From the NCBI GenBank assembly GCA_030638385.1, contig DAOWES010000054.1:1-7387 (forward strand): DNA of 7,387 nucleotides, written 5' to 3'. Of the stretch, positions 1 to 6,600 are shown piece by piece. Source of the DNA: Candidatus Cloacimonadota bacterium. Its GTDB lineage: Bacteria > Cloacimonadota > Cloacimonadia > Cloacimonadales > TCS61. A program made the position numbers and the translations under genes. The first letter of the stretch is position 1. Every line of letters begins with the position of its first letter. The notes beneath the pieces were generated by a model. The model had not been told where the DNA came from and ran no database searches. It saw nothing but the letters and a program-made list of their open reading frames with translations.

Positions 1-210
1 ACCCAAGCATCCCTGCTTGGATCTTTTCCTTTTCACAATCAAGATGACTGTACTCCATCCCCTGCTTGGCTCTTTCCTTTTCACAATCAAGATGATTGTG
101 TTCCATTCCCGTAACGCAAGCATCTCTGCTTGCATCATCTTTTCCCCACAATCAAGAGAATAGTAAAGTAAATTTTATTTTGCAACTAGCTCCCAAGCTT
201 CTCTTGAGGG
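1..210. repeat. Degenerate tandem array of hairpin-containing units of about 50 bp
   Basis: Two adjacent units, roughly 11-60 and 60-109, share CCTGCTTGG, then a CT-rich run, then TTTTCACAATCAAGATGA, then TCCATYCC. A third, more diverged unit starts at 116 and again contains CACAATCAAGA (147-157). Unit 1 begins with a 7-bp hairpin (CCAAGCA 3-9 / TGCTTGG 14-20). Unit 3 has the compensated version (GCAAGCA 116-122 / TGCTTGC 127-133). A weaker fourth core is at 192-210 (CCCAAGC...TTGAGGG). A second hairpin lies inside unit 2 (CACAATCA 82-89 / TGATTGTG 93-100, three-base loop). No reading frame is supported here. The array probably continues left of the window. Function is unknown; it may be an intergenic palindromic repeat family. 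Confidence 0.75.
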
Positions 211-233
211 AATAAAAATAGAAATATATACAA

Positions 234-259
234 AAGAGGCAGCTTTTCAGCTGCCTCTT
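234..259 (-). terminator. Intrinsic terminator of htpG
   Basis: A perfect 11-bp stem (AAGAGGCAGCT 234-244 / AGCTGCCTCTT 249-259) closes a four-base loop. Read on the minus strand it is followed by TTTTG and an AT-rich run, and it lies about 57 bases past the htpG stop codon, as expected for a Rho-independent terminator. The plus-strand side also has a short T-containing run, so it may work in both directions. A weaker hairpin (AACATCA 272-278 / TGATGTT 295-301) lies between it and the stop codon. Confidence 0.8.
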
Positions 260-316
260 ATTTAACTCTGAAACATCAAAAATCTTAAAAATTCTGATGT
301 TAATTGCTTATTAAAT

Positions 317-2320
317 TTACTTTATCAATCCTAACACTTTGTTCGAGCGATTCAGAAAATCATTTAATTGATTTCCGGTGAACTGTTTTTGACTTAAAAG
401 AGCAAGATCATGTACATACTTACATAATAAGTTAACATCCTCATCTCTTCCTTCATCAGCAAATTTCAAAATATGTTTGATAGTATTATTCTCAGGATTT
501 ATGATCAAATCGTGATTACTAAACATATCCATATCACCACCACCCACCATCATGCTGTTCATCTCACTAAAACGTCTCATATGCTCATTAACCACAACCA
601 TTGCGGGAACATTGATAGATTTCAAATATTTTGGTTTAGTTGTAATCTTGAAAAATACTTGCTCCATAATCGCATCGTATGCTTTTTGTCCAATTTCATC
701 TCTAATTTCACTTGGAATTTCATATGGTTTGATATAAGTAAAATCATCTTTTATTGTAATGTATGGATTTAATTTTTCTACGATTGCCGGATGCTCTTTG
801 ATAAGCTTTGCATAATTTTCTTTATTAAAATTAGCTTCGATTTTTTCGTTCAGATTTTTATTAAATATCTCTTTGATATTAGCAGTGATATTTTTGTGAT
901 CTGAATTTTCTTTTTTATCATTATCAACCAACAAATCATTTACTTCTGAATCTACACGTACAAACGAGATATTATCTATTTTGCTTTCGAGGTGTTGGAA
1001 AATATGATTATCGATAATCGAATTGCCAAAGATAACCTCAATGCCATGTTCTTTCATCATATTCAAATGTGTTACTTGAGATTCTTCATTTGAGGCATAG
1101 TAGATTTTCTGCGGCTTTTCGTCAGAATTATTTCTGCCAAGATAGTCTTCCACTGTCACATAATCATCATTAGATGTTTTAAAGATGACATGATCTTTCA
1201 TCGAATCTGAGAATTTTTCATCGGTAATGATACCATATTTAATAAAGTGATTAATATCATTCCAAAGAGTTTCATATTTTTTGCTATCTTCTTTGAAAAA
1301 CCCTTTCAAACTAACAGCAATTTTTTTGATGATATATGATGAAATCTTTTGAACTTGTTTATCTTCCTGCAGGAAACTACGAGATACGTTCAAAGGGATA
1401 TCCGGAATATCAATACCACCTTTTAACATAAGCATAAATTCGGGAATAATTCCTTTAAGATCATCAGCAACAAACACATTATTACAAAATAATTTCACTT
1501 TCCCACGATTAAGTTCAACTTCATTTTTTATTTTTGGAAAATATAAAATTCCTTTTAAATTAAATGGAAAATCTACGTTAAGATGAATCCAAAAAAGTGG
1601 ATCTTCCCATTCATTGAAAAGCTGCTTGTAAAATGCCTTATACTCTTCATCTGTTACATCTTTTGGCTTCTTATCCCAAAGTGCTTCTTGCTGATTTGCC
1701 GGCTCTTCATCTTTTCCCACATAAATTGGGAATGGCATGAAATTACTATATTTTTGAACTAACTTCTTAATCTCACTCTCATTAAGATAATCCTCATTAT
1801 CCTCATTCACGTGCATTGTGATAATAGTTCCTACATTTTTATTCTTCCCAGCCCCGGCAGTGTATTCGGTGTCGCCCTCACATTCCCAATACGTTGGTGT
1901 TTCTCCTTCCTTGTATGAAAGCGAATCAATAGTCACTTTACTGGAAATCATAAAGGAGCTGTAAAAACCTAAACCAAACTGCCCGATAATCTTATCTTGT
2001 TTGTCTTTGAATTTATCAACAAAATCTTCAGCACCAGAAAAAGCAATCTGATTGATATACTTCTCTATCTCATCAGCTGTCATCCCGATTCCGCGATCGA
2101 TAATCTTGATTGTCTTCTTCTTCTTATCTACTTCAATATTTATCTTTAAATCTTCAATATTAACATTTGCATCAACCAATTTGCGCTTATTCATCGCATC
2201 GACTGCATTTGAGATAAGCTCTCTAAGAAAAATGTCATGCTCTGAATATAACCATTTTTTTATTATGGGAAAAATATTTTCCGTATGAATTGATAAATTT
2301 CCTTGTTTTTTATCTGCCAT
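317..2320 (-). CDS. htpG: Molecular chaperone HtpG (bacterial Hsp90)
   Basis: An ATP-dependent cytosolic chaperone that works as a homodimer and remodels non-native client proteins. The 667-aa product has all three Hsp90 parts. The N-terminal GHKL ATPase domain (about 1-215) shows E34 and N38 in ELISNAVDA, the nucleotide-binding DRGIGMT (D75, G77, G79), and the lid GQFGLGF (113-119). The middle domain carries the phosphate-contacting arginine in NVSRS (R314). The C-terminal dimerisation domain contains the methionine-rich MRRFSEMNSMM stretch from about 581, in the region that contacts clients in other HtpGs. It is longer than the E. coli protein (624 aa) and resembles Bacteroidota HtpG in linker and middle-domain sequence. 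AAGGAG (2329-2334, complement) sits 8 bases before the ATG and supports this start. The gene appears monocistronic, with its own promoter and terminator. No damage is seen. Confidence 0.98.
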   Translation of the reverse strand: MADKKQGNLSIHTENIFPIIKKWLYSEHDIFLRELISNAVDAMNKRKLVDANVNIEDLKINIEVDKKKKTIKIIDRGIGMTADEIEKYINQIAFSGAEDFVDKFKDKQDKIIGQFGLGFYSSFMISSKVTIDSLSYKEGETPTYWECEGDTEYTAGAGKNKNVGTIITMHVNEDNEDYLNESEIKKLVQKYSNFMPFPIYVGKDEEPANQQEALWDKKPKDVTDEEYKAFYKQLFNEWEDPLFWIHLNVDFPFNLKGILYFPKIKNEVELNRGKVKLFCNNVFVADDLKGIIPEFMLMLKGGIDIPDIPLNVSRSFLQEDKQVQKISSYIIKKIAVSLKGFFKEDSKKYETLWNDINHFIKYGIITDEKFSDSMKDHVIFKTSNDDYVTVEDYLGRNNSDEKPQKIYYASNEESQVTHLNMMKEHGIEVIFGNSIIDNHIFQHLESKIDNISFVRVDSEVNDLLVDNDKKENSDHKNITANIKEIFNKNLNEKIEANFNKENYAKLIKEHPAIVEKLNPYITIKDDFTYIKPYEIPSEIRDEIGQKAYDAIMEQVFFKITTKPKYLKSINVPAMVVVNEHMRRFSEMNSMMVGGGDMDMFSNHDLIINPENNTIKHILKFADEGRDEDVNLLCKYVHDLALLSQKQFTGNQLNDFLNRSNKVLGLIK

Positions 2321-2360
2321 AATTAATTCTCCTTTTTTTCTAAATAATATCTACGGACGC

Positions 2361-2388
2361 AAATTATGTAAGTGGAAATATTTGTCAA
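2361..2388 (-). promoter_or_regulatory. Probable sigma-70-type promoter of htpG
   Basis: On the minus strand a perfect TTGACA (-35, complement of 2383-2388) is followed after 16 bases by TAATTT (-10, complement of 2361-2366). This would place the transcription start near 2354, giving a leader of about 34 bases before the htpG ATG. The -35 matches consensus exactly and the -10 only partly. No clear Bacteroidota-type TAnnTTTG box is present, though TAATTTG comes close. Confidence 0.55.
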
Positions 2389-2396
2389 AATGTTTA

Positions 2397-2424
2397 TTAA
2401 GCACTCCGAAATAGACTCTGCTTA
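2397..2424. promoter_or_regulatory. Palindrome just upstream of the htpG -35, weakly CIRCE-like
   Basis: TTAAGCA (2397-2403) and TGCTTA (2419-2424) form an inverted repeat about 9 bases upstream of the htpG -35 box. The left arm continues as TTAAGCACTC, which is the HrcA-operator (CIRCE) half-site TTAGCACTC with one extra A. The right arm TGCTTA carries the mirrored extra base, but its inner part (GACTC) does not match GAGTG. It could be a regulatory palindrome for a heat-shock gene. Identity as CIRCE is not established. Confidence 0.3.
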
Positions 2425-2493
2425 TTTCTTTTTGTTTACCATCACCTTCACTTTAAATCTAATCTTGTTGTTGTTTGCAAGAGATCAATTTGC

Positions 2494-2523
2494 TTGACAC
2501 CTAATTTCATAAATAAGTTATTT
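2494..2523 (+). promoter_or_regulatory. Possible outward promoter reading into the cassette
   Basis: TTGACA (2494-2499) is followed after 18 bases by TTATTT (2518-2523), a weak -10. It lies 141 bases before the start codon of the 66-aa gene and upstream of the attI-like junction, the position of a cassette promoter (Pc) in an integron. The perfect -35 supports it; the poor -10 argues against it. Confidence 0.35.
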
Positions 2524-2562
2524 TGCAATCTTAAAAATAGCTAATTAAGGAATAATACGTAA

Positions 2563-2629
2563 TGATGTTATTAAGCGAAGATATAAGGATATGATACTGC
2601 AAAGCTTACAGTATAATGCGATGTTAGAC
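2563..2629 (+). other. Cassette recipient junction, attI-like
   Basis: The segment ends with GTTAGAC (2623-2629), a perfect GTTRRRY core site at which an integron integrase cuts between G and TT. GATGTTA occurs twice (2564-2570 and 2620-2626), and TGATGTTATTAAGCG at 2563 resembles the TGATGTTATGGAGC element of class 1 attI as I remember it. A small hairpin (ATACTG 2594-2599 / CAGTAT 2609-2614) lies between. No upstream partner GTCTAAC with paired arms is found, so it is not a normal attC. It could be an attI whose integrase gene has been lost, or a secondary insertion site. Confidence 0.4.
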
Positions 2630-2946
2630 CTTCAGAAAAAAAAAGCATAAAATAAGGAGTTACAATGAAAGTAAAAATTTTTTCAAAATACGAAGGTTAC
2701 TTTAGCAAATTATCGAAAATGTCGTCACATCTTGAACTAGAGATTAATGCCTGGCTTAAAAGTCATCCAGGAATAAAGATTATCGATATAACACAATCTT
2801 CCTGTGGAGGGAGTCTCGAACCGGCAAAACATATTATATCGATTTGGTATGAAACAGAGGTCTAACAAGCGCTTCAACGCGGACGGCTTGATCTCTAGCA
2901 TGAGGAAAAATGTTGCCAGGGCCCGCCGCCGGTTAAGCGCCGACCG
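2624..2946 (+). mobile_element. Integron gene cassette with one ORF and attC
   Basis: This 323-bp unit has the order core site, ribosome binding site, single small gene, attC. Cutting both core sites between G and TT (2623/2624 and 2946/2947) would release a circle in which G2946 joins TTAGAC (2624-2629). The result is GTTAGAC, the exact reverse complement of this attC's R'' box GTCTAAC (2860-2866). The box now present on the right, GTTGGGAC, matches R'' less well, as expected if it comes from the next insert or the host. This agreement between two ends over 230 bases apart is strong evidence of a real cassette. No integrase gene is visible, so it appears orphaned. Confidence 0.75.
2665..2865 (+). 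CDS. Cassette-encoded small protein of unknown function (66 aa)
   Basis: A 66-residue protein, probably cytosolic: no signal peptide or membrane segment. It starts MKVKIFSKYEGYF, continues with a predicted helix (about 18-35, ending EINAWLKSHPG), then a strand (IKIIDITQS), a Cys-Gly-Gly turn (SSCGGS, about 46-51) and a final strand (HIISIWYETE). This suggests a compact beta-alpha-beta-beta fold. AAGGAG (2654-2659) five bases before the ATG supports the start and expression. I recall similar short proteins with an EINAWL...HPGI...IxQSxxGGS...xWYE pattern in many bacteria, without known function; I cannot verify that here. The stop codon lies inside the attC R'' box, as is typical of cassette genes. 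It is the only gene in the cassette. The frame is intact, so it is probably functional. Confidence 0.75.
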   Translation: MKVKIFSKYEGYFSKLSKMSSHLELEINAWLKSHPGIKIIDITQSSCGGSLEPAKHIISIWYETEV

Positions 2947-2952
2947 TTGGGA
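2860..2952 (+). other. attC recombination site (59-base-element type)
   Basis: The site begins with R'' GTCTAAC (2860-2866, consensus RYYYAAC), followed by an L''-like arm containing GCGCTTCAAC. It ends with the opposing arm GGTTAAGCGC and R' GTTGGGA (2946-2952, consensus GTTRRRY with the last base off). GCGCTTCAAC pairs with GTTAAGCGC apart from one unpaired base, the kind of extrahelical base that gives attC hairpins their strand polarity. GC-rich inner arms (GCGGACGGC on the left, GCCGCCGG on the right) close a variable central loop. The length of about 93 bases is within the usual attC range. It is much richer in G+C than its AT-rich flanks, and it overlaps the stop codon of the cassette gene. 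Confidence 0.8.
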
Positions 2953-2969
2953 CTAGAGAATAATCACAA

Positions 2970-3152
2970 ATGCAATTAATCTTACTGATTCAGCTCATAG
3001 TTGAACTCCTCGAACTTCCGAAAAGCGGAATGGGTTTTCAATTTATTGTGGCTGATTTGCGAGCGTTAAACTATAAAGAAGGGAATCAGATAATATATAT
3101 AGCAAGAAGCATGGTAATTAATAAATTATCTTACTATCGCCAAAGCTTTTGA
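2970..3152 (+). CDS. Small ORF directly after attC, possibly remnant (60 aa)
   Basis: A 60-codon frame starts 17 bases after the attC. It begins with a leucine-rich helix (MQLILLIQLIVELLELP), then KSGMGFQFIVADLRALNY, then a basic tail with tyrosines. The LPKSGMGFQ segment reminds me of small uncharacterised proteins carrying PxSGMGYQ, but I cannot confirm this. The second half looks less conserved, so the gene may be truncated or frameshifted. The ribosome binding site is poor (AGAGA 2955-2959, ten bases before the ATG). If it were the next cassette its own attC should follow, with an R'' like GTCCCAAC to match the junction TTGGGAC. None is found downstream to 3630. It may be a cassette that has lost its attC, or a chance frame. 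Confidence 0.4.
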   Translation: MQLILLIQLIVELLELPKSGMGFQFIVADLRALNYKEGNQIIYIARSMVINKLSYYRQSF

Positions 3153-3352
3153 AATAAAATTAAGAAAAGAGATGAGTTCACTATAAAAACCCTAATCAAG
3201 TAAAAAGCCAGTATAGATCAATTTTTTAATAATGCCTTATAATTAATATTTGGGCTTTATTTTTCGTGATCATCCGTGTTTACCCAGTTAAACAGCGACT
3301 CCGCCGCTCCTGCTTCGCAGGGGAATTGACGAGAAATAATGGCTTTGATCGA

Positions 3353-3424
3353 AATCGTTTTTCTACGAAAAGCCGATTCGTAGCCGACTCCCGAGATCGT
3401 TTTGCAAGCAAAGCCGACTCGTAG
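3353..3424. repeat. Degenerate direct repeat, two copies of about 30 bases
   Basis: Copy 1 (3353-3383) and copy 2 (3396-3424) both read ATCGTTTT, a short variable stretch, then AAAGCCGAYTCGTAG. A partial AGCCGACTC (3382-3390) lies between them. They are slightly GC-richer than their flanks. Nothing suggests a CRISPR array: there are only two copies, they are imperfect, and there is no unique spacer of suitable length. Confidence 0.6.
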
Positions 3425-3505
3425 TTAATTCGTGGACAAAGACTTTTTAAAGTGGGCTCAAGAGATCGATACTAAACATATTTTGTATAACAAAAATTTT
3501 AAGGC

Positions 3506-3582
3506 TACTAGGACGCCGCATAGATTGTGATGATGTGTTATTTTCTATCGACAATCTACAATATGCTGTTGTTTATCTAGTA
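3506..3582 (+). promoter_or_regulatory. Nested inverted repeat in the leader of the activase-fusion gene
   Basis: Three nested arms face each other 50 bases before the start codon: TACTAG (3506-3511) with CTAGTA (3577-3582), GCATA (3518-3522) with TATGC (3562-3566), and GATTGT (3523-3528) with ACAATC (3551-3556). The middle and inner arms are contiguous on the left and separated by a five-base bulge on the right. This could be a structured 5' leader or a dyad operator. There is no T tract after it, so a terminator is unlikely, and no known riboswitch core was recognised. No good promoter was found next to it. Confidence 0.35.
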
Positions 3583-3631
3583 TTATGAAACTAAAGTATA
3601 TCTTTTTAAACTAAAAAAAAAAGGATGGGAA

Positions 3632-6600
3632 ATGATTATCTCTAAGCAGAACCGACCGAAATTAGCAACCGTAAACAAACTTGATAGCGACAAAACTATT
3701 TTCTCCTTACCTACCAATTCGATAAAAAAACATGCTCCCCATAATCTTCAAGATTTTGCGAATAAAAAAGTTGAATCCATGCTGGATAATCCAACATTAC
3801 GAGAAGTTTTTATCGATGCAGGTATTGAGCATATTCATATAAGAACCTACGATTCATTCCCTGAGAATAATTCTGAAATATTAACAAATGATATGATAAT
3901 AAAGAATAATAAGAATATTCAGAAACTGTTCCGGGAATCTGGGATTATGGATCTGATCAGCGACAATGAGAATTCGCTGGAGAATGGTAATCCATCAATA
4001 TATATAACTGGAAAGCTCTCTGATATTATTCAAAAAGTTTTAAAGCGAAGCGAAGCTATTATGCCAGCAGCAGCTCTATGGGCAGCAGCAAAATCCCTTT
4101 TACGAAGCGAAGAAAATAAAGAAATTGAAACGGTTGGCATTATAGATCTCTCAGCCTCAGGCTATATGGTTATGTGTGTTGATAAAGAAGAACAATTGAA
4201 AGATGACCTGCTGATAGTGAATCCACGATGTGGAGCCGGAACTGGAGTTAATTTAAGCAGGATTCTCGAAAAATTAGACATAAATCGGGATGATGTTGAC
4301 CAGCTGCTAATCGACTACCTGGGTGCTGCCGGAAAAGAAAAACGCGAGCAGATTCCTGTCAGAGCTGACCGATGCGGAGTATTCAGTTCTTCAGCTACAA
4401 TTTCTGACAAAAACCAGGGAATTCCGCTCGATTATGCGCTGGCAGTAACAATGAAGTCCGAAGTAATGAAGCCATGCAGCAAAATGTCTTATGGAACTGA
4501 CAAGGTATACCTGACCGGAGGTGTATTCAGATGGCAATACGCTAGAGATTGTGCTGAAGATTTTTTGAAAAAGAACGGAGTAAAAGAGATTATCTTTAAT
4601 AAAGAACAGTCAATTATGTTGATGGGAATGAAGTATCTGGTACATAGTGTGGGAAAGGATAATTTTCGTAAAAAAAATCCAACACAATTGAAAAAAAAGG
4701 ATAACTTAATCGAATTACCTTCATTTAAAGCGTTAAAAGAAAAGTATGAAAAGCAAGGGCTATACGAAAGATTACCAGACACAGAAATTGAAGCTGTTTC
4801 ATCTGAAATATTTATCGACCTGCCGGTAAATGTTGGTCTTGATATTGGATCAACAATGGCGAAAATTGTAATAACCGATGCCAAGACAGGAAAACTGCTG
4901 TTTCAAAATTCATACAATAATCACGGCGATACGATAGAAACTATCAAGCATATATTTAGCAAATTGAAATCAAATAATATTGATAAACTAAAGATTCAAA
5001 ACATTGGGATAACTGGCAGCGGAAGATATCAGGTTCAGAAAGCACTGAAAGCAATCTACCCCCATCTTAAAGACAGAATTTTTGTCTTAGTTGAAAATTA
5101 TGCCCATGCGAGGGGTTCAATTCAGTATGCGAAAGATCATATTGCAAAGTTAAAAAATAATGGCAATAGTAACGTGAATGAGGATTTTTACTTACTAATT
5201 GATATTGGCGGTGAAGATACTAAAATTTCGGTCATTTCCCTTAAAAAAGAGGAATTATTCGACAATGCTATGAACAGTAAATGTTCGGCTGGAACCGGAA
5301 GCCTGATGGATACTCTTAAAGCTTTATTTAGTATTGATGAGATAGCTGAGGCTTACGGCAAAGCCTTTGAAGCGCAGAAAGCCTACGGAATCAATGCCAC
5401 CTGTGCTGTCTTTCTGATGGAAAATGCCAGAAAAATGCAAGCTGATGGTTACAGTAAAGACGAAATACTGGCTTCATGCTGTTTCGCCATTGTGGAGAAT
5501 ATGGCCAGATCCCTGTGGAATCAAGTAGAGTTCCCCCAAAATACCATAGTTCTTCTGCATGGACAAACGATGCTGAGTGAGCCGCTACCGTTAGCAGTTA
5601 CGCACAGAGCACAAGAATATAAGGATTCGGATATTTTTTGCCTGGTACCTCCTTTTCCCGGACACAGGGCATGTATCGGGCTCATTGAAAGTATCGAGGA
5701 TAAAAATCTGCCTGAAATCGAAGAACACAGCTATCTGGATGATCTAATTGAACGTAAGTTTAAGAAGGAAATTGTTATATACCGCGGGGCAGCATGCGGA
5801 GATAGTAATTCACGGTGCGCCAGAACAAAGCTAAGCTCAGTAGAGGTTGAGGACAAGATTTCATTGATCCTTGGCGGCTGTACAGCCGTTAATGAACTTC
5901 AAGCACGGAAGAAAAAAGGGGAACAGATTAAGGTTCCCGCAGCATACCAAGAAATCTGGAAATTTATCGATAGCAATTTGCCAAAATCTGAGGAAGAAAA
6001 AAGGCTGGTAATTCCAAGAAGTTTTGCTGTCTCCGAAAAAGCCTTTTTCTTTGCCAAAATATTCCAACAATTTGAGATACCGGTGCACGTCGATAATGTG
6101 CAGGAAAGCGATATTTTGGAAGGTCAGCCCTTGTTTACGATCGATACATGCGCACCCAACATCGGTGCGACGGGGCAATTTCTCCGTCTTGCCAGAAAAC
6201 AACACGGAATTATTTTGGTACCGCAAATAGACTTTTTACCTGTTGAGGGAGAGAGTATCGGCAGAACCTGTACCACCAATCAGGGAGGAATTCTCATTGC
6301 CCACCATTTCGCTAAAATGAAATACCCTGAAGCTCGTTTCAAATTGTTTGATATCAGCCTGGATAAAAACGAGCCGCAATATATTGCCGACCAGTTGTAC
6401 AATGAATTCCAATCTATTTTTGCATATTACGAAGTAAACGTTTCCAAAAGTAAGTTCATCGAAGCTATTACCTATGCTGAAAATGAATATAAAAAATTAC
6501 AGGCTGAAGTAGCAGAGATTACTGCGGCTTTCATGGAAGAGGCGATTAACAAAAAACTCAATATTTCCATCATCAGTGCCAGAGAGTATATTCTGAATCC

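Larger units (their letters stand above)
3153..3631. other. Non-coding gap of 479 bases between the cassette region and the activase fusion
   Basis: No convincing gene is seen on either strand. The first part is AT-rich. AAAGCC (3204-3209) and GGCTTT (3253-3258), the latter followed by ATTTTT, could form a weak long-loop terminator for the plus strand. A short GC-rich hairpin (CTCCTGC 3307-3313 / GCAGGGG 3317-3323) has no T tract. Phrases such as TTCGTGATCATCCGTG (3264 onward) and AATTCGTGG (3427 onward) look like degenerate copies of a TTCGTG-type intergenic repeat. The clearer repeat and the leader palindrome are listed separately. Confidence 0.6.

Noticed and set aside
1..160. Possible CRISPR array at the left edge
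   Set aside because: The repeated part takes up nearly the whole unit, with no unique spacers; copies diverge and are hairpin-centred.
473..772. Plus-strand open frames of 99 and 61 codons inside htpG (473-772, 552-737)
   Set aside because: They lie antisense to a fully conserved Hsp90 gene, have histidine-rich or low-complexity products and no ribosome binding site.
2052..2288. Plus-strand 78-codon frame over the start of htpG
   Set aside because: Antisense shadow of the conserved ATPase domain; the serine/isoleucine-rich product has no recognisable features.
2449..2512. Minus-strand tiny frame starting MKLGVKQIDLL, with a coherent continuation (NNNKIRFKVKVMVNKKK) in another frame
   Set aside because: Only about 20 codons before a stop, needs a frameshift to extend, and has no ribosome binding site. 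It could be a relic of a small gene but cannot be supported.
3307..3323. GC-rich hairpin as an intrinsic terminator
   Set aside because: The stem is short with a wobble pair, and neither strand has a following T tract.
4489..4884. Minus-strand 131-codon frame inside the activase fusion
   Set aside because: Antisense to a frame with clear activase motifs; phenylalanine/serine-rich product typical of a shadow.
5861..6230. Overlapping minus (121 codons) and plus (68 codons) frames inside the activase fusion
   Set aside because: Both overlap conserved DUF2229-like coding sequence and lack their own translation signals.
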